A DNA stretch of 64,000 nucleotides from Serilophus lunatus. Lineage: Eukaryota; Chordata; Aves; Passeriformes; Eurylaimidae. Below, piece by piece: positions 11,900 to 23,980 of the stretch. How positions within the stretch are numbered: the first letter of the stretch is position 1; the number at the start of each line of letters is the position of its first letter. The DNA lies in NCBI GenBank assembly GCA_013399895.1, contig VXBA01005698.1, forward strand, positions 91,801 through 155,800. The letters run 5' to 3'. The notes under the pieces were generated by a model that saw only the letters and a program-made list of their open reading frames with translations, was not told the origin of the DNA and ran no database searches. Position numbers and translations under genes: made by a program.

Positions 11900-12600
11900 T
11901 CTCGCTGCCTTCTTCCAGGCCAAACCGTCTCTCCATTGGTCAGCGGGGCCGAGTCCCGCCTGATTTCCAGCGTTTTCCCGCCGAAGAATCACGCGCTCAG
12001 GGCCCGAAGCGCCATCTTTGTTTTCCTGGCTGCGGGCACTTCAGGGGACGCCCTGAAATGACTGCTGCCCCTCTGCACAGTCATTGCTAGCATGGTGCCA
12101 GGGCTGGACCCCTGCCGCTGTTCAAAAGCAGCCGCCGCGCTCAGGTTCGCACTTCAGGGGACGCCCTGAAATGACTGCTGCCCCTCTGCACAGTCATTGC
12201 TAGCATGGTGCCAGGGCTGGACCCCTGCCGCTGTTCAAAAGCAGCCGCCGCGCTCAGGTTCCCGGCTGGGGCTGACGCGGAGGTTGCCGTGCCGGCACTC
12301 GCAGCGTCTCTTTGCCTGCGAGCCGGGAGCTGCTGGGACCGCACCCATCGTGTCGCCCCACCGCCGCTCGCCGGCATGCCGGGGCTCCCCCACAGCCGTG
12401 CCCTCAGGTCGCCGCCCACCCCTGGGACCGAGGGACCACGTGTGGCACGAGACGGTCCCGGGGCCATGTGTGCCGGTGGCTGGTGATCAGNCCGGTCAGG
12501 GGAGAGCCCCAGGGGACGGCTGGGGCGACCCCCCTGCCCTGTCTGGGAGAGGGCCGCCCCAATCTCAGCCTCCCCCGCCCCCCACCCCCGGCTCCTTCAA
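11900..12600. promoter_or_regulatory. CpG-rich island within the LTR
   Basis: CpG dinucleotides are dense here. For example, about 13 occur in the ~130 bp after 11939, with runs such as 'cccgccgaagaatcacgcgc'. The flanking tens of kilobases are CpG-poor. The island is confined to the retroviral LTR, so it is not evidence for a host gene promoter, although it could act as one. It contains the 113-bp tandem duplication and one ambiguous base (12491). Confidence 0.7.
12036..12261. repeat. Perfect 2 x 113-bp tandem duplication inside the LTR
   Basis: The block starting 'gcacttcaggggacgccctg' at 12036 and ending 'gccgcgctcaggttc' at 12148 is repeated without a mismatch at 12149-12261. In LTR orientation it lies in the U3 region, upstream of the TATA-like box, where retroviral enhancers are often duplicated. 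An exact duplication next to an ambiguous base could also be an assembly artefact. Confidence 0.93.
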
Positions 12601-12620
12601 GGAAAACTGAATTTTACAAA

Positions 12621-12629
12621 CAGGTGAGT
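12621..12629 (+). promoter_or_regulatory. Consensus splice-donor sequence, antisense to the LTR
   Basis: CAG|GTGAGT (exon end 12623, intron start 12624) is an exact match to the vertebrate 5' splice-site consensus. It lies on the plus strand just downstream of the CpG-rich part of the minus-strand LTR. An antisense transcript starting in the island could use it as the donor of a first exon. No matching downstream exon was identified. The match is seen directly; use as a splice site is inference. Confidence 0.4.
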
Positions 12630-12714
12630 GGACTCTTCTCACACACTCTCCTCCCCAAAACCAAGGACCCCTTTGACCACCCCCAATGATCCCAGCCTCC
12701 TCAAACCCACCACA

Positions 12715-12719
12715 ATGAT
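12715..12719. repeat. Target-site duplication, right copy (ATGAT)
   Basis: Directly follows the CA terminus of the first LTR and is identical to the left copy at 11338-11342. Confidence 0.85.
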
Positions 12720-15700
12720 CTTTTTTGTCACTGCATGATTATTATTGTATTTTTTAAGATATGGTTCACATATGTACTCAGTCCACTGCAACTTAATGTA
12801 TCCTTAGAGACTTGGAATCTCTGTATTTTATAAATAGGAAGCTGGCAGTCAAGTGCCTTGATGAAACAATTTAGAACAAGTTCAGATTGAGTTAAATCTT
12901 CATCTCAGAGTAGAAAGCTAGCAACTCTTCCTCCTTGTGCTATCCCACAGAGCAAAGGGGCACAGAGGCCGTATCTCACCAGGAAAAAAGGCCATATTTT
13001 TTTCCAAAGGCAGATTTCAGTCACACATTCTACCTATCAACCTGTAAAACTATTTCACAGGCTCAAATGCTATTTTTAGGTGGGCCAAGGGACTTGTGAC
13101 CCTGAAATATTTACAAAGTTTAATGAGTAAGCAACGCACAAGCTCAATTCATGGTGAATACAGGCATTTGGAAAAATGGCAGCAAGTGGGTAACTCACCT
13201 GTTCACTCCTGTCCTGTGGTTCTGCTACTGATTCTGAGATGAAACTCCATGACTGATGGTTGTACTATGAAGTTTCCATGCAAAACATAAAGGCTCAGAC
13301 AAGTGATGGTCTTGCATCATCTGGCTACTATCGCATCATCCTGCTGCTCCAGACAGTGCTTGGCTACTCTGAAATCACTGAAGTAGAAGACTCAGGGATC
13401 TATCATGGAGAAAGCTTTATTATAACTGGAATGGGTGGCAATGAGGGCCATGAGACAGATGATTCAGTAATCTCTTAACAGATTTATGTCTCAACTACAA
13501 CCATGAGCAATGTATTTCAAGTGATTTATTAGCAGTGTGAAAAATTATAACTGACTAATTAAAATGAGGAGTACAACATTGGAAGTGCTCCAATAATTGC
13601 CATTAATATGTATCTGGCATTAAACCACAGGCAGCCACAGAGAACACATGGCCAGTAGAGTGAGCACATAGCCAGATTTGGAAAACAGAAAACATTTTTC
13701 ACCTCCACATAGGCACTGGGAATGGAAGCAACTTTGTAAGTCAGGTAAAAAATATGTTTCTGATCACGGGGTATACTACAGAAAACCTCTCCAAATAGTA
13801 CTATTTGTGTGTCGTTGCTCAGTTCTCCTCCCAGAGAACAAAGTAACATGAGGTGACGATAACTTGTGTCATTTATCTACCTATTGTCAAGTTTGGCTTC
13901 ACTTCATAACAAACTTGTTCATAAACTGCATTATTACAATGTATTATAAAAAAGGTATTATCTCAGTGATATGACTCAGAGAACGCAACCAGATAATTAT
14001 TTCTTTGTGACAGAACCTCACCTACCCTAATGCAGAGGTTAACTTCACAAACCATAGCATATCTAATGCTGTTGTTAACTGTAATAATTACAAGCTACAG
14101 ATCAAGGTACACACTGAAAAGAACCACAAACACCTTTACAATCAGTTATGTGTCAGTCAAAGGACAGATAAACAGGAACTACCAGATGAAAACATGTGGA
14201 ACAGCTATGTCTGTATGTCACAAAGTTTAAACCACACAGAACAACTACTGTGTTACCAAAGTTGTCACATTGCTTTAAATTCTGTCACAAAATTTTTTTT
14301 TTATCACTGGCTTACCTACATTACAAATGATTGATTTCAGGATGTTCCTTGAGTTGCACCAACCTGAAACTCAATTTTAAGTATTCAGCAGTTATTTCAA
14401 CAAAGGTTCATAAAACTCAAGCCTAAAATAGCAATGCTGATAAGAAAAAAAATGTTTTTTTAAAAAATATGTTTACCTTTCCAAATAAGAGTCTATGAAG
14501 GCATACATTTGACCTTCATAAATAATTTGGGAGACTGAAACACAAGGAAGAAGAAATACTTTTGAAATTAGAAAAAATCACCTTGAGGGGGAAGGGAGGG
14601 GGGTGGGAATAAGTTATAGGGATAACTGCCTGTAAGAGGAATGTCTTTAACTTCTGCAGCAGTGAAGTTCCTTGAGAGGATGGAATAATATTCAGAGAAT
14701 CTTTGATATGTCTAGGAAAAGGATGGGGCGATATTGCTGTCTACTGCTGACCTTTAGCAGGTCTGTCCAGCTGATGTCAAAATAAACCAACATAAAAAAT
14801 AATTATACATATTATGGTTTTAAAAGCATTGCCAGGAAAATATCACATAAAACAAATTGGTTATGAGTTTACACAATAAAATATTATGCAGAAATGTAGT
14901 TTAAGTACTTTATAATTCAGGATGAGCTGCCACTCTCATTATTAAATCTCTGCGCTCAGCTTTGGAATGAAAGCCTTCAGCACATTTTGGGTCAGATGCA
15001 AAAACCTTGGTTTTTTTCCAGTTCTTGAAACACTGGCCCTGACTTTTTGGCATTTGCAAGTACCATATTTTCCACATTTTGGTTTGGTTTATATTCATGT
15101 CTTCGAATAACTGTTCTTCAGACAGAATTTTGTCACTGGTTATGTTATCCATGATGAAGTATGTTGATTCTCTGAAAAAAACACTGAATTCATACTGAAA
15201 TCCAGTAAGGCTGCTGGATATGGCTGCCATGTTGATACCTCTTCACACTGACTACATTATTTCAGTACTCTACATAGTTGGAAGCAGCAGGTCCCTTGTA
15301 AACTAGATGAAATAAATGTTAATTTATTTAGTTGTGTCTTTTTACAGGGCATTACTCACAAGGGTTGTTAAGGGTGTGATGCTTAAAATGTAGCTGTATG
15401 TACGTATCAAGTGTTGACTAATCTTTAACACTATTTCATCCCAAAGTTAATGTCAACAGAAAAACGGGCTCATAAGCATGTGCTCAAACACATCTTCATA
15501 ATATATAACATCAGAAAACCTATGGAAGTAATAAAAAAAAAAAGCACCTGAAAGTGGCCACATTCTCTCTCTTTGGTGTATCAATACTACTATTGAATTT
15601 TCTGCTATGCATTTTCCTTTTATCTTCTGCTTCTCAGTATCAAAAAAAAAAAAAAAAGAAAAAAAGAAAAAACCCCACTCTCGTTTCTAGACTGCAAATT

Positions 15701-16611
15701 CCTTTCTTTTTTGAATTTCTCAAATTTGCCTGTGTGTCACATGAGTTCTCAACTGGATGCTAAATATCAGCCTATGCATTTTAAATAAAAGGTTGCTTAA
15801 TCAAGTTGTGGTTCAGATATATTCCAATACCTTCCAGTATAACAGAGGTTCAACCTATTTAAGTGAAAAGGGGACTTTTTTGATAGTTGAAAATGGTGAT
15901 CAGAACCACAGCATTATGCACTGATGCCTGAATATACAATTTTTTTTTTCCTTCAGAACATTCACATCTACTTGTTTTCCATGAAGTTTAACTTTTATTA
16001 AAGACTGGTCTTAATTTTTAGGTATTTCTTAAAATAGTGCTCACAGTATTTGCAGAAAAGTCCCTAGTTAATTAAGTCATCTCATATGTGGGCCCTTTGG
16101 CCCCCATTTGGTAATATTTTAAAGCAAATATGTATTGAAGAAAGGGTTCTTTAAGTCATTTCCTTGGTAACATAATTTCTAATGACTCCTTTCATATAAT
16201 CATGCATATCATTATAAACATATTCTGAGCAATAAACCATGATTAAAATTAAGTAAAATATACTCTTAAGGTTGATTTAATATCTTTTACTGAATAACCA
16301 TTAAAATGAAAATTCTCTCCCAGGATGCTCAAGCCAAAATGAGGAACATGATAATAAATATTGGGTAATAAAAATAAATTAAAAATCAAAGCTTTAAGAC
16401 ATATTTTCCTATCAAAGTGAAAATGGCAAATAGAAAACAATAATGATGCTCATGCACAGTTACAGTTCAAACAGAACATTTCAAAATTTGATTTACAATT
16501 AGTGGCATCTTTAAAATGAGCCATCATTTTACATTTTAAATTGCTACTGTTCAATCCACCAAGTATTAAAATCTTGATGTTGATTACTGGCATTCTCTCG
16601 TGCTGTTTTTC
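12720..16611. other. Non-coding AT-rich DNA
   Basis: No gene is recognised. It includes a G-quadruplex-type motif (14587-14607) and an A-rich run near 15641-15671. A 106-codon minus-strand frame (14910-15230) has a balanced composition but no domain I recognise, no frame upstream of its first ATG and no splice context. It is not called. Confidence 0.55.
14587..14607 (+). other. G-quadruplex-type motif
   Basis: Four G runs of at least three (GGGGG, GGG, GGGGGG, GGG) are separated by loops of one or two bases within 21 bp. This fits the canonical intramolecular G-quadruplex pattern. It is isolated in AT-rich DNA and has no gene or promoter next to it. Confidence 0.7.
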
Positions 16612-17036
16612 TCAATGAGGCTTCACAGAAACCAAAGACACAATATTCACCATGTGGGTAAGGTTGCATATCTCCTCCATGCCCAGTCCAGTAGGTACCA
16701 CTGTGTTCATAAGCAGCAGGTGTTTCGTGGTTTGAGAAATTTTTATGTCACCAGGATATGAGTGTAGGATGTACACTTTGGTGCCTTTCAATGTTATATT
16801 GGTACAGGTTTCAAGTACCTGGAACAAGTGTGCTCAATACAATCACTGTCTGCAGGAATCAGCTTTCCATCTTTGATGCCATTTCCTAACAAACTGCAGT
16901 GACTGTGAAACACCATTTGGTTTTCCTGTGGAAAAATGGCTCAGGGACTAAGATCCACTGAAGTTTGTACCCTGTGAGCAAGGTGAGGGCATAAGACCCA
17001 GCAGAATTCTTGCGGGTAGTCCCGGTTTGAGATCAT
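16612..17036 (-). pseudogene. Unrecognised protein-like relic with a stop and a frame change (tentative)
   Basis: Local GC is higher than in the flanks. On the minus strand one frame runs from an ATG at 17036 and is open except for a TGA at 16941-16943 until TAA at 16794-16796. It includes the segments NGIKDGKLIPADSDCIEHTC and, earlier, RDYPQEFCWVLCPHLAH. A second frame is open from 16827 to 16612 (71 codons; contains NITLKGTKVYILHSYPGD). The two abut with a frame change and both have ordinary protein-like composition. I recognise no family. It may be a decayed coding or retro-copied sequence, or chance in a GC-richer patch. Confidence 0.2.
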
Positions 17037-18045
17037 GGTCTAAGCAATTTCCCCTTTGTTCCTACTGTTCAGTTTGTCTAGGGTTCTGAGCTGTGAGGCT
17101 TTGTATGCCTTCCAAACTGCTATTACAGTGGCTTACATTAATCCTGCATACTTTTTTTTTTTTTTCACACTGACCCACTAGCTGTTGGTATTTTACCTTT
17201 TAGTGGCCAAACTAAAAGGAATGGAAGAGGTCAATTGGCCATTTCTTCCTTTTTCACTTATTCTATTGAAGAGCTTCCATCTGGATTTGTAGAACAGCAA
17301 CGAGAAACTAGAAACTAGAAAATATAGATATCCTCAAAAGAGTACCTGTTAGATATGACAATAAATAATTCAGTTTCCTTTAATTTGCAGAAAAATATTA
17401 AACATAAATACCCCTTTTAATACTATTTCTTTTAAATGTAGCTATGACTGAGAACACTTGCAACTTCACCATTTCAAAGAATACCCAGTGCAGTTAATAA
17501 ACTTTTGACATATGTGGAGACAGAGACTAAAAACCTTCTTCTGTTAGCATTTTCGGGAAGCTTTAGTGCAGTAGAGCAACAGGCATAGACACTATAATTT
17601 AAAAATTAAAAAAAAAATCATTTATAAATACTACCATTATTGTAGGCTATTTCATATCTTTATTCTTTAACACTTAACAATATCTAGATGCAAGTCTCTA
17701 CTTAGAAAGACACACTTATTTAAAATGGGCAAAATGCATAATTTTTGCCATATGAAATATTATGTGAAAATAAGCTTGAAATCGAGTATTTAGATATAAG
17801 ATTTTATATTTTAATAATTTTTTATTGCATTTAATCATAGACAAAAATGCCATTCCATCTTAAATATTATTTGCTCATTTGAAGCGGCATTACCAGACTA
17901 TAAAAAATAATTAAAGTTAACACCAACTTAGTAACTATTAGCTAAGCTCTTACACAGTCTGACAAATAGATTTTGTGCATTATATTGTGACTGGATCAAG
18001 TAAACAATGAAACAGTCTATTGATGGCTCCAGAAAGAAGCTCTGA

Positions 18046-18095
18046 TTTTATTTTATTTTATTTTATTATTTTATTTTATTTTATTTATTTTATTA
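18046..18095. repeat. (TTTTA)n microsatellite
   Basis: About ten imperfect copies of TTTTA, interrupted once or twice by TTA or TTTA units. Such A-rich pentanucleotide arrays commonly arise from slippage and vary in length between individuals. Confidence 0.95.
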
Positions 18096-18587
18096 AGCCA
18101 GTTCCTAATCCTCAAGGAGTTTGGACATCAACTTCAGTGGAGAGATGATATCTTTAGTGCTTTGAAAATGGCTCTTGCAAAAACTTTTTCAAAGGAATGT
18201 TCCAGGTTTTACAATGGTAATTTGGAATAGCTGTGACTAAACAAGCAAGAAAACACCTTCAGGGCTTAAATCGGCTACACTCTTTTGTTTGAAGTGACAA
18301 GGTCTATCATTAAGCAGAAAAAAATTGCTTCTCCAGCGTAACAGAGACACAAGCAATGCATTCTCACATTTTCTTTCCTACTGTTATTAACTTTTCACGT
18401 ATAATTGGCTTCACACATTCTTGAAGAGTCTAAGCTGAAAGCCACTTGTTTTCTCAATAACACACCCAACCCTTATGAATGGTATTCCACATCCCCAACT
18501 ACTGCTATGCTGCTTTACCTCTCTAGCATTTTTTTCCTTCAATACTATGCTTACTAATATAAATATTTCTTAATACTGTTTCAGATT

Positions 18588-18622
18588 ACACACACACACA
18601 TATATAAATATATATATATATA
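18588..18622. repeat. (CA)n-(TA)n compound microsatellite
   Basis: A short run of CA dinucleotides passes directly into an interrupted run of TA dinucleotides. Confidence 0.93.
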
Positions 18623-19919
18623 CTGTCTCTCTCCTTAATTTATGACCATTTCTTAATCTTTCTGGAGGAAACAAAAAGGGAAATGGCTGTTAATTTCTGG
18701 AACAAAATCTAATTTGCAGTATATACACATAAGTTACACAGAGTGCACATTAGTCAGAAAGCATGAAACTCCTAGTAAAAGCAGGGAAGAGAGAGAAGGA
18801 ATAGGAGGCAAACAAATCAAAAAGAACAACAGCCTTTAACTTTTATTTCTAATAATCCATAAAGTGTACAACAGGAATTCAATTTAAAAGTGTGGGGTGG
18901 GGGAGAAGTTAGAAAGTAGTTTCAGAAGTTAGACAAAAATGGAAAGACAATATAGAAAACAAAAAATCCTCCAAATTCTTCAAAGAGAACTAATAGGCAA
19001 TCAGAGCTGCATATTAGTAGAGATGATCCCCTGGAAGACCATGGTGGCAGCAGGGACGACACTGTAGCATGAGGTTATCCGAGTAAGGAATCAAAATGAT
19101 CTGATGAGGTGTGGTCATGGCCTGAAATCCAAGTGGGAATACCCTGACAGCATTTAATACTAAACTTTCCTTTTATTTATAGCATATATGGACATACAAA
19201 TAGAGTAAAACCTATAAATAGGGTAATAACTGATACAGGTACTAACACACACAGTACCATGGGCTAAAAGTATATATGTTGTACACAATAACCAAATGGA
19301 TTTTAGTATTCTATAAATGCGTAAATTTATGTCTCCACATGCATATAGAAACTCAGTGCTCTGTGCTGTGGGCACAAGACGATGCTGTTGCACTGCAAGT
19401 TCCAGACTAAGACAGCCAGAGATCTGCCAGCCATGGAACAAGAGAGAAAAGGTGACTCTGACATGAAACATGCAGGACTCGCATTCATTCTCACTCACTA
19501 TCAATAGAAACAAGAGTGAAGCAGCTGGATAGACCCCAAGGGAGCAGAATGAAGCAAGAAATGTGACAGAATCACAAGAAATGAGAAAGAAAAGCCAAGG
19601 CTGTCAAGGATATGACAGAGCCTGCAACTAGACTGAGGAAGCTCCACAGAAATTACAAGCCTAAAAAAAAGAACTGACTGATAGCAATGCGAGAGCACAG
19701 AATAAAATAGAGAGAAGTTCTAGCCAAAGAACCGCAAGAGAGAGAACAAGTATTCAGATCCCACTGCAAAAACACATAAAATTTGATCTATCTTGCCTAA
19801 CTATACTTTATTTATTAACTTATTTGGTAAATTATCTGTTAGTGTTTAAGTGTTTAATTTGGACAATGCCCTTAACAACATGCTTTAAATTTTGATCGCT
19901 TTAGAAGTGATCAAGTAGT

Positions 19920-19977
19920 TAAACTGGATGACTATCATAGATCCCTTCCAGCTGAAGGATTTCACTCTATTCTATAT
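19920..19977 (+). mobile_element. CR1 LINE 3'-end scrap (plus strand)
   Basis: The sequence 'aaactggatgactatcatag' followed by 'atcccttccagctgaaggat' and 'cactctattctat' matches the last ~55 bp of sense-strand CR1: the ACTAGATGATC block, the CCCTTCCA block, then the ATTCTAT tail. It is diverged and has no coding content. Confidence 0.75.
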
Positions 19978-22577
19978 TAAAATATTGGGCTTTGATAAGA
20001 AAGTCACACTACACGTGATTAATTACACGCTATATTACACGTTTTCCATTTCAATGTCTCATAAGCCCTTGTGAGGATGATTCCCTTAACATCCTTCTTT
20101 ATGTTAAAGGGTAAATGAACCTAAAGTCAACTAGAGTGAGGGGCAAGCCGTGGTGATGCTCTTCTGGTGTGCAACTCTCCCAGCTTCTCTCATATAATAA
20201 TAATAACCCTCACATAATGTTGGTTAGAAAACTCACCTACATGAGAAGGTGGAAAGTCACCTCTGTCATGTCCCTTAGCTGCCACTGCCATTGTCACCTT
20301 TTTGAAGAGACAAAGGTTTTCATCTGCATAACCCCACTAGAGGACATAATCAGGATACAAGCAAGGCAGAAGTAGGATTGAATTTCCTGCCTGCAAAAGT
20401 TGTAAATCTCAGCATTTTCACTTCCAGGTGGATATCCCAACATATACAAGTGCTTAGTGAATAATCATCTCAGAAGTCCAAATTCATAGCAGGGGCTATT
20501 ATCTCCTATTCATGTGGTAACATGGTTTCTGAGAACCTCAAAGAAATCTCATGGTTTCCAAGAGCACTCATTTGTATAGAGATATTCTAAAATTACATGG
20601 TAAACAGAGCAAACAAGGGGTTGTCAAATGCTTCCAAAATGCAGATGAAATCAAAAAATCCCCAACCAGCAGCAGGTGCCTTTACACATTAGCACTAAAA
20701 AAACCGAAGCAAACTTTTTTCTGAATGTTGTCCATATAACTGATGAGAGAAAAATACAGCATTGATATGAAGCATTATGACTTTAAATTTGTGAAGCAAG
20801 CACTCCCTCTCCACCCACACATCTCTCTAAGTCAAAAAAATAGTCTCTAAATTATATACTGATGACACCAGGACTCAAAGCCACATAATCATCCTTATTT
20901 CCCTGTCATGAGAGGAAAGAGTTCCTATATGACATATATAGCTATATATTCAGGATATCTATCAAGAACTTTAATAAAGCAGAAAATTAAATTAAATGCC
21001 ATTTTGAAATCAAGAAATTAGTGTTTCTTCATTTCTACCCAATTACTCAATGTGCCATTTCATGTACTCTTGTTTCCTCTCTAGCATGTTTTCTTTCATT
21101 CCTCTTGTTAGCTGCTTAATTTCACTGAAAATAAGGATTTTTCACTTAAAAAAACCCCAAACCAAGCAATCATTTACCACTCATTACATTTCCTTAAACC
21201 TCATCTTTCTTTTCCATGTGCCAACCAACTTGTCACTGAAATTACTTCATCTGATATTCTTCCTTTACAAGTCATAGTCCAAATCCAGTGATCTTTTGGA
21301 AAACACTACCTCTCATAATGGCATGTATGAGTTCATTACTTCATCTCTCTCAGCTGTATTTATCCCATCACAAGAAACACAGTGACTTTTGAACTTGAAA
21401 ACTTCTTCAGCCCTACAGGAGCTGATGAGCAGGGGATTTTTGCTTTGTCTTTTTTTATACTGAATCAGAATAGATTTAGCATCAGCTTGACCTAGAGACT
21501 GAATTGAATCATTAGGTAAAATTGAATGTTTGCAAGAAAATATGGAAAATAGTGTAGTGTTACATACTGTAATGGACTCCTCCAAAAGCTCTTCTTATAG
21601 CTCAGCAGATGCCAAGGAGGTTATTTATTTTGCCTCAGACTTCCATTCTATCTGTTCATTATGAAAGCTTCCATATAAATATTATGGAGACTTTTTTAAA
21701 AAAACCAAAATTTAAGCATCACCAATGATAGTTCAGCATAATTAAGAAAAAGGCTCATTTTCTTTCTTTCTGTAATCCATTGATTTCCCAAAATTATTCT
21801 TTAACTCAATTAATACCCATAAAAATATACCTATATACCTTTGAAGATTTCTGAAGTACCACTTTAATATCTTACTAAGAAAAAAGTATGTTGCCTTCTG
21901 TATAAGATACCAACTTACCTGTCTGACTAATGACCAAGTATTTCATTAATGTCTCACTCATAACAGGAAGCATTCTTTGGATATAGTGTGCATGATTTAT
22001 TTCAAGACAAGAAAACCAAGTTAAAAACACTTTTCTTATCTCCTAATAACTTGGCATAATGGACAATCAGATCACCTGATGGTAGGCACAGTTCTCTGAT
22101 TATTCAGTGGTGGGATTTTAGTGGTTTGTTTTGATTTGTTTGTTTGGGGGTTTTTATGCTGACAGTTGTGACTGGGTGAAAACATTTCTTGTATGAATCA
22201 TGAGCATCATCAACCCAGACTGCCAGTTCTTGAAAAAACATGCACAAAGTACATCTATGTTGAAATTTTGTCAATGAAACCGAAACAGAAAGATAAGAGA
22301 CTGGACTACCTGTTCCTGGTCACAAGGACACATTATTTTAATTAAAATCTCTTGCTTTTTGTTACATTATTTTCAACTCCAACTGTCTTCTCTATTTCAA
22401 AGCCAACTGGCTTTTCTGAGAGGCATAAAGTGTTTTTTTTTCCCTCTGAAGTGGCTTATAGTTAAGTAAAATAAGTGATAGTTCCTTTGGCTTGAGTGAC
22501 ATCATTAGATCTTCATGTCCTGATGGTAGTCAGAATCAACTGTGTAATTAATGCATTTTTTTAAGCTAGAGAAGTCA
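19978..22577. other. Non-coding AT-rich DNA
   Basis: Nothing beyond short homopolymers and AT-rich sequence is recognised. There are no exon-like frames. Confidence 0.55.
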
Positions 22578-22625
22578 ACCAGATGGACTCTTAGAGTCCT
22601 TCCAGACTATTAAAGTTTGAATCTT
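22578..22625 (+). mobile_element. Possible CR1 3'-end scrap (plus strand)
   Basis: 'accagatggactcttagagt' followed by 'ccttccagactattaaagtt' and 'tgaatctt' resembles a worn CR1 terminus (ACTAGATGATCTTTAGAGGTCCTTCCAACC plus tail). It has many differences and no clear tail repeat, so chance similarity is possible. Confidence 0.4.
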
Positions 22626-23973
22626 GCATGCAGTTTCCCATCTTCTCTCAGTGAAGAACAACTTGGCTCTTCACCTTAGGAGAGCTGAGATTTCCTTCTC
22701 CACAAGGATCACTCTTTTCCCCTACATCACCTGATATGAAATGTTGTGCAAACACACCAATAAGAACAAAAATATCTGAAAACCCTCTAAAATAAAGTCT
22801 GTAGCAAAGACATGTAAATTGGTATAACAAAGCAAGTCTATTGCACGTAGCAGATGCTAAATAACCTTCCAGCTTATGTTTTTACATGTCATATAGGAAA
22901 TTGTTTAACTGAGGCTGGTATTTTTCCAAAGCTTTCTGCCATTTTTAATGGCAGCCACCTTTTCATATCTATTTGCACATTCTAAATCAATCCAAGACCT
23001 GATGATGTAATCAGAAGATCTTTTTTTAGCTGTTTGAAATTACTACTCTGAGCTTAAATCAATGTTCTATCACTACACTGTTTTTTAAAAGTATTCAGGC
23101 TGCTCTTATTTTCTTTCTCTGCGCCCTCTTCTTTCCTTAAATCTGTCCCCCATTCTATCTTGAAAACTGAAAATTAATTCAGAAACTATTGCTTAAATAC
23201 ACTGATAATTAGATTTGGCAGTGATTTACTTATCCAGTCAAATCAGACTGGAGTTTGTTTCCTGTCAATGCTTGCTGTCTTTCTGAAAAACTATTTCCAG
23301 CTGTGGAATAACAAATAGACAATCTTCACTCTTTCTTAGCCTCCTGAATTTCCCAGAACTTTCAGATGTGAGAATTAAATATCTTGCGTCTGCAGGCTCC
23401 CTTCTTACTAAGAAATTTTATTTTTTTAGTAACTAATTGTGAAGAGCTGTAATGTTAATGTAAGTATAGAGGGGAGAAGAAGTGAGTAGCTAAAGTGTGG
23501 AAAGAGATCAGCTGAGAACAGCTCTAACACTTTCTAACTTTGCGGGTAAAATTCAAATCTTCAGTACTTAGATTAACACAAAAAAACTCTGACTAGTTTG
23601 AAAACCCCATTGATCTCACTTTTTTTCCACGGCCTTATCCTGCTTCTCATAGGTCCTCACACCTATCTCTCCCCAAAAAATACATGTCCTCTTACTAATA
23701 TGTGTGAGAAAAAGAATCTGTTTTCTCTATGTCCTGCATAACCAGACCTCAGTTAAGATGAAGAAGTTGCATATATGCTTTCTACCCCTACAGATCTGGT
23801 CGGAGAACTGAACTATGTAACAATCAAACATAAAGATGCTTTTTTTATCCACTTTGAGTGTCCGTATACATTTTTTTTTGAGAAAGTCCATGTGAGAGTA
23901 TTTAGCTGCGAGAGCTGCTTCATTTTAACTTGTGAAAATCAGCCTATAAAGCCAGACACTGACATACCTGTAA
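22626..23973. other. Non-coding AT-rich DNA up to the second LTR
   Basis: No gene, RNA gene or repeat is recognised. Confidence 0.55.
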
Positions 23974-23978
23974 CTACC
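23974..23978. repeat. Target-site duplication, left copy (CTACC)
   Basis: 'ctacc' precedes the TG terminus at 23979 and recurs directly after the CA terminus at 25277-25281. Confidence 0.85.
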
Positions 23979-23980
23979 TG

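Larger units (their letters stand above)
11343..12714 (-). mobile_element. Solo LTR of an avian endogenous retrovirus-like element (minus strand)
   Basis: The 1372-bp element starts TGTGGTGGTTTG and ends CAAACCCACCACA, which are short inverted termini with TG...CA ends. It is flanked by a perfect 5-bp duplication (ATGAT), so both boundaries are exact. No internal gag/pol/env-like coding region or second LTR is present, so it is best explained as a solo LTR left by recombination. Orientation is minus: on that strand an AATAAA lies 85 bp before the 3' terminus, matching the layout of the second LTR at 23979-25276, and the tails of the two can be aligned. A 5-bp duplication fits class III (ERVL-like) elements, but the family is inferred, not proven. 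The core is CpG-rich, unlike the surrounding DNA. Confidence 0.85.
17037..19919. other. Non-coding AT-rich DNA with microsatellites
   Basis: No gene is supported. It contains a T run near 17152-17165, the (TTTTA)n array at 18046-18095 and the (CA)n/(TA)n tract at 18588-18622. The minus-strand frames at 19160-19698 overlap each other and show no domain. Confidence 0.55.

Noticed and set aside
12141..12689. Overlapping proline/arginine-rich frames on both strands
   Set aside because: GC-rich LTR sequence with few stop codons gives open frames in several phases. The 113-bp duplication adds repeats, and no domain is seen.
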